The translations under genes were made by a program, and so were the position numbers. A stretch of 27,165 nucleotides of DNA from Acidobacteriota bacterium (GTDB lineage Bacteria > Acidobacteriota > UBA6911 > JACQSX01). Under the pieces are notes generated by a model that made no database searches, had not been told where the DNA came from, and was given only the letters and a program-made list of their open reading frames with translations. This document shows positions 1-8,130 of this stretch, piece after piece; the stretch's first letter is position 1, and every line of letters starts with the position of its first letter. The stretch lies in contig JACQGG010000098.1 in NCBI GenBank assembly GCA_016199665.1, forward strand, positions 1 to 27,165, given 5' to 3'.

Positions 1-1119
1 ATCGCTATATTGTTTCCAATCATGGCCTTTGTCCACTCCGTCGGCCCACTTGTTCTGGCCATAGGGACCAAACGCATCTCCGGGATACATCTTAAGTTTC
101 GGATTGCGCGTCATGAATCCCCCATTGTCCATGTTGCTGTCAATGGAGCTGACCGTCGTCCCGACGATTCTGAACCACTCGTCTCCAATCCCCTGTAAAT
201 TGCCCATCCGCTTTAACATCCCCTCGCTGTTGGGATTGACCCGCGGCACTTCACTGACGATCCGCAGCCGCACCGGAAGCTGCCCTCGATCGTACAGCAC
301 CTTGCACAGGGTCACGGACAACCCCCCGGCGCGCCCTCCCATCGTCGTGACGCCGATTTCGTTCAGCCTGTGCATCATCCTTAACTGACTCTGAACCATG
401 TCATCCCAGAGTTTGCCTTCCGGCCAGGGAAGCACCTCGTAGGTCAATACCCCATAGGCCCAATTCTTTATCATCCCGGTCGGCTCACCTTTTTCGTCCT
501 TGAAAATGCTCGGCTCCAGCTCCGGCCACTTCGGGAGTGTTTTCAGGCCCAGGGTGTTCACAATGCCGGCGGTGTTGTCCAGCGAGATCAACACCGGATT
601 GTTGGGAGAAAGAGGATCCAGCATATGCCGGGTCACCTTGTAGGCGGCCTCTGTCCTGAAGAAGTTCATCAGGATCCACTCACCCGGCTTCGATTTGGAA
701 GTGTCTATGACCTCTTTGACCGCTCTTAAGCCTGCATCCAGATCGTTAAATTTGATCTGGGTGTCTGGAAAGTAAGCGGGCCCGCTCGGTCCGTGCCATC
801 CTTCGTAATTTCCACTGTGCACTTCAACAAAGCCAGGAACAACGCTTTTACCCTGCAGGTCGATCTTCTCCGTCTTTGGTCCGGCCATCTTCAGTATCCT
901 GACACTATCTCCCAAAGCCAGGAATTTCCCATCCCTTATCGCCACCGCCGGAGCCACCGTGAACTTGTCATCGGCAGTCAGGATCTTGCCGTTATACAAG
1001 ACGGTGTCGGCATAAGCCAGGATCTCCGCGGGCAAATCCTGCTGCCCTTTGACGAAACTCATGCATACGACGAACACGATACAAACCATGGAACCTACAA
1101 ACTTCCTGAGGGTAATCAT
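1..1119 (-). CDS. Exported YtcJ-like amidohydrolase AH1 (3' end cut by window)
   Basis: This is a metal-dependent hydrolase of the Amidohydro_3 (YtcJ-like) family. The 373 codons present run off the window edge; full-length paralogs here have 627-637 residues. The start is ATG at 1119, preceded by a strong AAGGAGG site. An N-terminal hydrophobic signal (about residues 7-24) precedes QQDLPAEILAYAD, so export to the periplasm is expected. The beta-sandwich start LYNGKILTADD and the strand-1 motif VPGFVEVHSG (H101) are present, but the usual second His of HxH is Gly103. A second His lies eight residues downstream in WHGPSGP (H109), a feature shared only with AH5. The usual DGH before VNS reads DNT. 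The gene lies 35 bases after TBDR1, so the two are probably co-transcribed. Family assignment is firm; substrate is unknown. Confidence 0.85.
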   Translation of the reverse strand, partial: MITLRKFVGSMVCIVFVVCMSFVKGQQDLPAEILAYADTVLYNGKILTADDKFTVAPAVAIRDGKFLALGDSVRILKMAGPKTEKIDLQGKSVVPGFVEVHSGNYEGWHGPSGPAYFPDTQIKFNDLDAGLRAVKEVIDTSKSKPGEWILMNFFRTEAAYKVTRHMLDPLSPNNPVLISLDNTAGIVNTLGLKTLPKWPELEPSIFKDEKGEPTGMIKNWAYGVLTYEVLPWPEGKLWDDMVQSQLRMMHRLNEIGVTTMGGRAGGLSVTLCKVLYDRGQLPVRLRIVSEVPRVNPNSEGMLKRMGNLQGIGDEWFRIVGTTVSSIDSNMDNGGFMTRNPKLKMYPGDAFGPYGQNKWADGVDKGHDWKQYSD

Positions 1120-1154
1120 ATGGCCTCCTTAGAGAAGAAATGCGTCCTCAGTCT

Positions 1155-4100
1155 TCAAAAAACGATCTTCAGCCCAAACTGGATCTGGCGTGACGTGGTC
1201 ACGGTAGAGCGGATTCTTGCCCCCGCAGTGCGCGGCGCTCCATTGGTGCCGAGTACGATACCGTCGGGAACGGCAAAATTGGCGTGATTCAGCACATTAA
1301 AAAATTCAGCCCGAAACTGAACCTGCGCGGTCTCTGAGACTACCCGCAGCGGCGTATTCTTAGCAAGAGAAAAATCGACATTGACGCCTCCCGGACCGAC
1401 AATCGTGTTTCTTCCGACGTTGCCAAAGAATCCGGCGGGCTGGAGTTCAAAAGCCGTCACATCAAAATAGAGATCGGGGCCTCCCAGGACCGGGTTATTG
1501 CTGGCGCCGGCCTTCAGGTTGGGGCGATCCGGAACCCGATCATCCAGGTTGCGCGAGCGGTTGAATCCCAAGACTGCGGTCAGGGGAGAGCCCGATGCAA
1601 AGGCGCTGATTCCGTTGACTTGCCAACCCCGGACGAGCCACCCGGCTAGTCCAGATCCCGCGGAAGGCAAATCGTAGGTGAAATTCAAAACAAAGTTATG
1701 GCGCACATCAAACGCAGACGGACCGCGATCCGACCGGACATTATCCGGGTCCTGCTGTTGCTGCGGATTGTTTGTTCCTTGAATCGTGGAGGTATTGGAG
1801 CGGTCGTCAACGCTCTTGGACCAGGTATAGGACCCCTTGAAGCGCAACCCTTGACTGAAACTGCGCTCCAGGGAGAGCTGCAGCGAATTATAGAAAGACT
1901 TCCCCAGAGATTCGAGCATCCGGCCGCTTCCCAGGGCGGGATTTCTCCTTCTCAATCCTGCCGGAAAAAACTTCGTGCCATCCGGTTGAATCTGCGGAAT
2001 CGCTGCGTTTCCCTGTTTGCTTCCGATCAGGCGATAGCCGCGCGAACCCACGTAGCCTGCGCTCAAAACCATCCTGGGAAGGATTTCCCGCTGGAGCACC
2101 AGATTATAATGAAGCATCATCGGCACATCCAAGTCCGTATCGATTCCATCCGGCGCCGGAGTCAAGGCCGCGCTTCGGGAGAGATCCATTCGGGGGAAAA
2201 CGGGATTGTTGATGCTATAGCCGTTAAAAAACGGCACATTGACGGCGGTAAAAACACCGGTGCCGGTGAACTGATCGTAGAAAATGCCAAATCCCGAACG
2301 CAGCGAAGTCTTGCCATTGCCCGACAGGTCCCAGGCCAAACCGAGCCGGGGAACGAGTCCCTTCAGGCTGTTGTTGTTGTAAAAAGGATCTCCAATGTGC
2401 GGCTCGGTCTTAAACACCTGAAAGCCGTTTACTGACTCCGCCACGAAATTGGAGAGCTTTCCGTTCACCTCCGTCAGCGTGGTGACAAACTCATAACGCA
2501 GTCCGAGATTCAACGCAAAACGCGGCGTCAACTTTAGATCGTCTTGAAGGTAAAAACCGGCAAAGGTTTGGCGGTAGCCTTTGGTCGGATCACCCGTGGC
2601 AACCCTGAAATTACTGGGACGCGCCAGTAGAAAATCTTCCAGAGAGCTGAAGGTATACTGGCCGAAGATGGTCGTACTCCCAGGAACGCCGATGTTGTTC
2701 TGGATCCTCTGGATCTCCCCCCCGATCCTGACCGAGTGAACTCCGGTGTTATAGACAACCTGGTCGGAAAGCTGAAAAACATTGAGACTGGAGATGCTCC
2801 CCGAATTAATCCCGGTTCCCGTGTCGGTGATCGTCGTCTGACCGGCCGCGATTCCCCCGCCGATGCGAATGAATCCAAACTTCTTGCCCTCTACAAAGGA
2901 GATGCCGGGATCGATGGAGACGGCCGGGTCGGTGCTGCTGCGGTCCGAGCGGCGGCTAAAACCGAAATGCAACGTCTGCAGCAGCCGGGGGGAAAAAACC
3001 TTCTGCTCCTGGACGGTCAGGTACTGCATCCGGCCTTGCCCGGTGGACTCGAATGTGGGGTTCAATTGAGGGGAAAACGTTTGGGAGTCCTGCAAGCCAA
3101 AAGTCACAAAAAGCGAATCTGCTTCAGAAAACTGGTGGTCCACCCGTGTCAGGAAAAAGTCTTCATCCACGCTGCTGTTGGGATTGCTGATAAACTCGGC
3201 CGTCCCGTCCCCGTTATTGCGCCCGTTAGGCTGGGGATAAAGAAACAGGTACGGCTTGATCGCCTCGCCAACCACGATGCGTCTTGTCTCGCCCGTCTGA
3301 GGATTCGGCAGTATTCCCTGACGCGCCCCCAGGTCGGGAACCACGGCAACGCTGGTCAGACCCAGCCTCTGCCGCAGGCCCTCGTAGTTGCCAAAGAAAA
3401 AGGTCTTGTCCCTGAGGAGCGGACCCCCGAAAGAAAACCCAAAGTTATTGCGTTTGAACTCAGGCGCGTCTCCCGGATCGAAAAAGTTCCGCGCATCCAG
3501 GTTGTCGTTGCGGTGAAATTCAAACACAGCTCCATGGAACGCGTTGGTCCCCGAACGCGTCGCCATATTGACAATGCCTCCCGGTCTCTTCCCGTACTCG
3601 GAACTGTAGGCGTTGGTCAAGACTCGAAACTCCCGGATCGCTTCCACTCCCAGGTTGCTGCCGCTGATGCTGCCGACATAATCCCCTACCCCGCCGGATC
3701 CGGCAACTTCGGTCCCATCAATAAGGAAACGATTCGAACCCCCTCTAGCTCCGGACACATTGTAGGCGGGTTGAGGCAGCGGGGCCCCGGTCAGCCTGAA
3801 GTGGAAGGTCCCGGCCTGCAAACTAATGAGCTGGTCAAAACTGCGGCCATTCAAAGGCAGATCCCGGATCGCCTTTTCGTCCACCAGCCCGGACACAGTA
3901 GCGGTGGTGGTTTCAACCAAGGAGGCTTCGCCGGTAACTTGCACTTGCTCGGTGATTTCTCCAACCTTAAGAGTGAAATCGATCTCGACCTCCCGGCCGA
4001 CCGTCAGCGTCACCCCGCTGCGGACCAAAGTCTGAAATCCAGTCAGCTCGGCGCGAATCTCGTAGGGGCCGAGAGACAACTGCGGAATTCGAAATCTTCC

Positions 4101-4307
4101 GCTGTCGTCGCTGACCACGGAACGAGTCATATCCGTGTCCATATTCTTTGCCGTCACGGCCACTCCCGGCAGGACCGCTCCGCTCTCATCCCTTACCACG
4201 CCCGAAATGGCGCCCTGCGTCCCTTGGGCAAGAGCCAGGGAAGCCGCCATCAAAACCGAAACCACTGCCGCCAAGATCAAGGACTCAACCGCTCGGTGTT
4301 TTGACAT
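1155..4307 (-). CDS. Oar-like TonB-dependent receptor TBDR1
   Basis: Outer-membrane receptor/transporter of 1050 residues. A signal peptide (cleavage probably after Ala27, LALA-Q) is followed by a carboxypeptidase-regulatory-like domain (about 30-115, ISGVVRDESGAVLPG), a plug (about 130-250, with RDLPLNGRSFDQL and RFLIDGTEV) and a large beta-barrel ending in Phe (FGLKIVF). No STN signalling domain is visible. This architecture is typical of the expanded Oar-like receptors of Acidobacteriota. Start ATG 4307 has AAGGAGAGGG upstream. The gene lies between an M29-like peptidase and AH1 on the same strand, which suggests uptake or surface binding of the material these exported hydrolases process. 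The ligand (peptide, amide, glycan or chelate) cannot be read from the sequence. It is closely related to the broken receptor at 11302-12472. Confidence 0.92.
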   Translation of the reverse strand: MSKHRAVESLILAAVVSVLMAASLALAQGTQGAISGVVRDESGAVLPGVAVTAKNMDTDMTRSVVSDDSGRFRIPQLSLGPYEIRAELTGFQTLVRSGVTLTVGREVEIDFTLKVGEITEQVQVTGEASLVETTTATVSGLVDEKAIRDLPLNGRSFDQLISLQAGTFHFRLTGAPLPQPAYNVSGARGGSNRFLIDGTEVAGSGGVGDYVGSISGSNLGVEAIREFRVLTNAYSSEYGKRPGGIVNMATRSGTNAFHGAVFEFHRNDNLDARNFFDPGDAPEFKRNNFGFSFGGPLLRDKTFFFGNYEGLRQRLGLTSVAVVPDLGARQGILPNPQTGETRRIVVGEAIKPYLFLYPQPNGRNNGDGTAEFISNPNSSVDEDFFLTRVDHQFSEADSLFVTFGLQDSQTFSPQLNPTFESTGQGRMQYLTVQEQKVFSPRLLQTLHFGFSRRSDRSSTDPAVSIDPGISFVEGKKFGFIRIGGGIAAGQTTITDTGTGINSGSISSLNVFQLSDQVVYNTGVHSVRIGGEIQRIQNNIGVPGSTTIFGQYTFSSLEDFLLARPSNFRVATGDPTKGYRQTFAGFYLQDDLKLTPRFALNLGLRYEFVTTLTEVNGKLSNFVAESVNGFQVFKTEPHIGDPFYNNNSLKGLVPRLGLAWDLSGNGKTSLRSGFGIFYDQFTGTGVFTAVNVPFFNGYSINNPVFPRMDLSRSAALTPAPDGIDTDLDVPMMLHYNLVLQREILPRMVLSAGYVGSRGYRLIGSKQGNAAIPQIQPDGTKFFPAGLRRRNPALGSGRMLESLGKSFYNSLQLSLERSFSQGLRFKGSYTWSKSVDDRSNTSTIQGTNNPQQQQDPDNVRSDRGPSAFDVRHNFVLNFTYDLPSAGSGLAGWLVRGWQVNGISAFASGSPLTAVLGFNRSRNLDDRVPDRPNLKAGASNNPVLGGPDLYFDVTAFELQPAGFFGNVGRNTIVGPGGVNVDFSLAKNTPLRVVSETAQVQFRAEFFNVLNHANFAVPDGIVLGTNGAPRTAGARIRSTVTTSRQIQFGLKIVF

Positions 4308-4470
4308 CTGCCCTCTCCTTTTTCAGTTATTAATTCACAGAGTCTACTGAAGGCGTGGGTCTGCGCTCGAACCGGCCCGATAAGACCGCGGGCTGCCAAC
4401 GTGTACGGGAAGAGCCAAGTTCACGGCCGGGACGAATCCGCCCCGGATTGTGTCTGAAAAAAGCGCCGCA
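4308..4470. other. Intergenic region with a small hairpin
   Basis: This 163-base gap lies between the M29-like gene and TBDR1. It contains a perfect short inverted repeat at 4435-4449 (AATCCG, loop CCC, CGGATT). No T-tract follows it on the minus strand, so it is not a standard Rho-independent terminator. No convincing sigma-70 promoter was seen, although an AT-rich stretch (TTAATA) precedes the TBDR1 ribosome binding site. Read-through from upstream is the simplest view. Confidence 0.35.
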
Positions 4471-6126
4471 CTATCGAAGGTACTTGTAGGTTCCATTCCT
4501 GATCTCATCGGCTTCCCTCTGCACATAGCTGAGGGGGTTGCCGGCGTAGTCTCTCAGAAAGTCGCCGTCCATATTGATCCCCGGCATTGCCGGAACCCAG
4601 TCTTCCTTCAACAGCTCTTCGGCCTTGCCGTACCGACTGGCCAATGCTTTCACCTCCGGGTCATCCAGCGCTGTCAGGCGTCCCCGGTCGGAAATCTTGA
4701 ACGGCGGCGCGCCGCCCCGGGTCTTCATCTCGTACGTTATGAAGTACTGATGGATGTGGAACCCGTGGCCGTTGGGAACTTCATTCTTTCGGGCATACTC
4801 TTCGACCTCCGGCGCCAGGTTCCCGACTCCGAATCCCCAGTGAAAGACGCCGGAACGCGGCGTCTCGCCGAAGTTGCCGATTCCTTCATAATATCGAAAG
4901 CCTTTGGGGTTGGTGCCGATCACCCCCTCGCAAACGTAAAAGTAGCCCGGACGCGGAAGAAAAGGATAGTGCAGGTTCCTGACCTTCTCATTGGCGAGGA
5001 CGGACCTCCAGATGTCGCCGAATTTCCCGCCTCCCTCCACGCGCTCCACCATCCCCTTGCTCACGTAAGCCTTAATGAGAGGATAAAAACCATTATGGTT
5101 TGACGTGCCGGCAATAACTCCCTCGGCCTCCGGTACAACCAGTTGCTTGCGGCCCTCGGTCAGGTAAAGGAGCCGCGTTCCCTGGAACGGATAAGTGTAG
5201 ATCTTACTCAAGTGATAGCTTCCTCTGCTCCAGAGCTCGGCTTGGTCTTGATTCAGAGAAAATCGCAAATCGGTTCCCTGGGGATCCGTAATCCGCGCCT
5301 CCGCAACCCAGGGAAGTATTTCCATGGTCCGCTCTATGATCAGGCGCCAGACATCGCTCGGAAATCTGTCGGCCAACACCCCCTGCGACGCATTGAAGGT
5401 CTCGTACGAAAAATAGCCCCTCCACTTGGGACCGACTCCCTGCTGCATATAGATTCGATTGGGACGGCCGCCAAACACAGCGTCATACTCCGGATGCATT
5501 TCCATCACATACTTTCTCATGGCGCTGTGATACAAGGCGTCCGCAGTCGATGATTCGTTTTCGCCGCCGGAAAGGATCGTCACCGAATTTCGTCTCAGTT
5601 CCTCTCTGTCTTTCTTCCACTGCGCCGGCAGAAGTCCGGGAGCAGACAAGGCCTCGATATACCCGTCTCGAGGCGACCGGCTCATTTTTCCTCTTTGCCC
5701 CGAACTGGGCCGCGGGTTGCCGCTGACAATCCCCCTGGCAACAGCTTCCTCCGGAGAGATTCCCAGCGCCTGCCGGACCATTTCATGATCGTAGATGTAA
5801 TCGGCTGCAATCTCCCGCTCCTTGTAGGCCTCAATGATGGCCTTCAGAATTCGCATGTCCTGATATTTGTTGATTTCCAACAGCACCTTTTGCCCTCGCT
5901 CCACCAAACCCAGCGGGCTCTCGCCTTCAACGGTTCGAACCAGTTTCTTGGTGAATTCCCGCAATCGCTCGTCGCCCAGTGTTTTATCCTGCTGATACAG
6001 GTAGGCCGGATACCGCGGCGCGGCATAGGTTTGAACCTGCACGGATTCCTTCTTGAAAGGCGCGAAGAAAAAGATGACCAAAGCGAGAACGATTAAACCA
6101 CTCAGAGCCCATAGAATTTTTCTCAT
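4471..6126 (-). CDS. Membrane-anchored M29-like metallopeptidase homologue, copy 1
   Basis: A protein of 551 residues with one N-terminal hydrophobic helix (about 4-22, then FKKE) that should anchor it with the bulk in the periplasm. The body resembles aminopeptidase family M29 (thermophilic metallopeptidases) distantly: VLLEI then KAIIEAYKEREIAADYIYD (80-113), GTDLRFSL (284-291), PEAEGVIAGTSNHNG (332-346), CEGVIGTNPKGF (399-410) and a His cluster HGFHIHQ (H454, H457, H459) where M29 enzymes carry GTxHxAxG-type ligands. Candidate metal ligands are E335, E400 and these His residues. This is an inference from motif order; the typical C-terminal M29 ligand pair was not recognised. Start ATG 6126 has GAGG seven bases upstream. 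It follows AH2 by 49 bases. A second copy occurs at 14835. It may also represent an unnamed family. Confidence 0.55.
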   Translation of the reverse strand: MRKILWALSGLIVLALVIFFFAPFKKESVQVQTYAAPRYPAYLYQQDKTLGDERLREFTKKLVRTVEGESPLGLVERGQKVLLEINKYQDMRILKAIIEAYKEREIAADYIYDHEMVRQALGISPEEAVARGIVSGNPRPSSGQRGKMSRSPRDGYIEALSAPGLLPAQWKKDREELRRNSVTILSGGENESSTADALYHSAMRKYVMEMHPEYDAVFGGRPNRIYMQQGVGPKWRGYFSYETFNASQGVLADRFPSDVWRLIIERTMEILPWVAEARITDPQGTDLRFSLNQDQAELWSRGSYHLSKIYTYPFQGTRLLYLTEGRKQLVVPEAEGVIAGTSNHNGFYPLIKAYVSKGMVERVEGGGKFGDIWRSVLANEKVRNLHYPFLPRPGYFYVCEGVIGTNPKGFRYYEGIGNFGETPRSGVFHWGFGVGNLAPEVEEYARKNEVPNGHGFHIHQYFITYEMKTRGGAPPFKISDRGRLTALDDPEVKALASRYGKAEELLKEDWVPAMPGINMDGDFLRDYAGNPLSYVQREADEIRNGTYKYLR

Positions 6127-6175
6127 GTCAGAACCTCGCGTGTAAAGAACTTGTTCCCCGGCCAGTCATGAAACT

Positions 6176-8059
6176 CTACTGCGTTAAGGCCTTTTCATAG
6201 GAAATCTTGCCGCCGACGATGGCGGTCAAGACGGGAATCTCGGAAATGTCGTCCTCCGGCACCGTCATGTAGTCTCCGCCCAGGATCACCAAGTCCGCGA
6301 GCTTGCCGGGCTCGATCGTCCCCAGGATCTTCTCATCGCCGTAAAAGCGCGATGCCCAGTTGGTCCCCATCCAAAGCGCCTCCTGCCGGCTGATCCGCTC
6401 GTTTGGGCCCCAGACCTTTCCGCTGACTTCATGCTTGCGGGTGATAAATTTCTCCAGGTTCAGCATGTACCACTTCGTGCCGTAGCGTTGCCAGGGAGTG
6501 CCGGCCCCCGCGTCCATGTCGGCCTGTGTCGCCGGCCCGGCAGACACCCTCTTCACCCGCTGCCCCAGGGGATTAACGCCCAAAAGGTTGGTAACCTCAA
6601 TGACCGGCTTCAAGCCGGCATCGATCAGGGAGCGTATCGGGGTCACTTGCGCCATCTGGTCGGCTCCAAACTGGGTCACAAGAGAGGTCTCGGCTCCCTT
6701 TTCTATTCCCACATAACGGGGAGAAAGGGACAATGCGGCATCGTACTGGGCCATCCTCTTGGCCAGATCGGCGGGCCGGAAGGCTCCATGGACCATCCCG
6801 AATCTCTTCCCTTTCACGGGCCGCGTCTTATTGACCTCATCCATGATATTGACCATCATCTCGACGGCCGCATCCCCCTGTGCGTGCACATCGCCGACAT
6901 TCCACCCGTAGCGCCCCAGCAGCACCACGTTCTGAAACTCTCTTTTCCAACCGTCTTCCTCCTGAAACATCATCCCCCATTTGTTCTGCCCGTAAAGGCC
7001 GAAGGCCGTACCGGGAAGGAGTTTTTGTCTGGGACCCCGCGTCCAATAGCCGCCGTTGCCGGCATTGCTGTCAACCACCGTCGGCGAGGCGCCCGCAATC
7101 TTGAGCCACTCGTTCCCGACATCCATGAAATTGCCCATTCGCTTCAGATACCGCTCCATCTGCGGATTCTGCCGGCCAAATTCATGACTCAGGCGGACGC
7201 GTATCGGCAGCTCCCCCCGCCGGTACAGTTCCGCCACAATCGTGAGCGGCAGGCCCCAAGCCCGCGACCCCATCGTGGTCACACCCACGCTGTTGATTTT
7301 TTGAAACACTTCCTTCTGAGCCTGGATCATCTCCTCCATCTTTTTGTCATCGGGATAGGGCAACACTTCCATCTCCAGTACCCCCAGAGCCCATCCCCGG
7401 ATGTGGCCGGTTGGTTCTCCTTTGTCATCCACAAAGAGACCTTCTTTGACATCCTTGGGCATCAGCCTGAGGGTCTGGCTGTTGACGACTCCCTGGGTCG
7501 TGTCGTAAGTCGCCAATATCGGATTGTTCGGCGCCACCGTGTCCAGCAGCTTGCGAGTCAGTTGGTAGGCTCCGGCGTTGCGCACCAGGCCGAAAAACAC
7601 CCACTCGCCGGGCTTGACCGAGTCCACAGCTTTCTTGATCTCTCTCAGGAAGTCATCCACCGTGCCGGCGGTGATTTCAACCATGTTGTCGTTAATCCAA
7701 CTGAGGGCCGAGCCGCCCGCCGGCACGCCGCCCAACAAATTGCCGGAATGCGGATCGCAGAAGCCTGGAACCAGCGTTTTCCCCTGCAAGTCGATCTTTT
7801 GAGTCTTCGGCCCGGCCATTTTCAGGATCGCGGCGCTGTCGCCAATGGCCAGAAACTTTCCGTCCCGCACGGCGACGGCCTGGGCTGTGGTGAACCGGTC
7901 ATCCGCCGTCAAGACCTTTCCGTTATACAGAACCATATCGGCGTAGTGCAGCACCTGCGCGGGCAGATCCTGCTGCGCCCGCAGCGCGGGAAACGCGAAC
8001 AGGACAACACTCAAGATACCCAGCATAGAAGACACCTGCATCTGTTTTCGATTCTTCAT
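6176..8059 (-). CDS. Exported YtcJ-like amidohydrolase AH2
   Basis: Amidohydrolase-superfamily protein of 627 residues. ATG 8059 was chosen because GGGGGAGAAACC lies directly before it and a clean signal peptide follows (MKNRKQ, hydrophobic 11-27, cleavage near LRA-QQ); an upstream ATG at 8134 would add 25 unlikely residues. Seen: LYNGKVLTADD sandwich start, VPGFCDPHSG (H104; Gly106 in place of the second His), DTT at 186-188 where the family has DGH before NS, retained DVHAQGD (H392) and GMVHG (H424), EVTN (488-491) where the family has GSD, and the C-terminal LGTIEPGKLADLVILGGDY signature. It is flanked by TBDR2 (71 bases upstream) and the M29-like gene (49 bases downstream). Fold assignment is secure; whether it uses the classical bimetal or monometal site is doubtful. 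Confidence 0.88.
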   Translation of the reverse strand: MKNRKQMQVSSMLGILSVVLFAFPALRAQQDLPAQVLHYADMVLYNGKVLTADDRFTTAQAVAVRDGKFLAIGDSAAILKMAGPKTQKIDLQGKTLVPGFCDPHSGNLLGGVPAGGSALSWINDNMVEITAGTVDDFLREIKKAVDSVKPGEWVFFGLVRNAGAYQLTRKLLDTVAPNNPILATYDTTQGVVNSQTLRLMPKDVKEGLFVDDKGEPTGHIRGWALGVLEMEVLPYPDDKKMEEMIQAQKEVFQKINSVGVTTMGSRAWGLPLTIVAELYRRGELPIRVRLSHEFGRQNPQMERYLKRMGNFMDVGNEWLKIAGASPTVVDSNAGNGGYWTRGPRQKLLPGTAFGLYGQNKWGMMFQEEDGWKREFQNVVLLGRYGWNVGDVHAQGDAAVEMMVNIMDEVNKTRPVKGKRFGMVHGAFRPADLAKRMAQYDAALSLSPRYVGIEKGAETSLVTQFGADQMAQVTPIRSLIDAGLKPVIEVTNLLGVNPLGQRVKRVSAGPATQADMDAGAGTPWQRYGTKWYMLNLEKFITRKHEVSGKVWGPNERISRQEALWMGTNWASRFYGDEKILGTIEPGKLADLVILGGDYMTVPEDDISEIPVLTAIVGGKISYEKALTQ

Positions 8060-8130
8060 GGTTTCTCCCCCCCTGTGACAAAACACTTGCCTTCCAGCCT
8101 GGCTCGGCAAGAAGACTGTAACGACGCCAA

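Noticed and set aside
2736..4304. Long plus-strand open frame (522 codons) opposite TBDR1
   Set aside because: Antisense shadow of a clear receptor gene. A similar shadow appears opposite the paralogous broken receptor, as expected from sequence homology.
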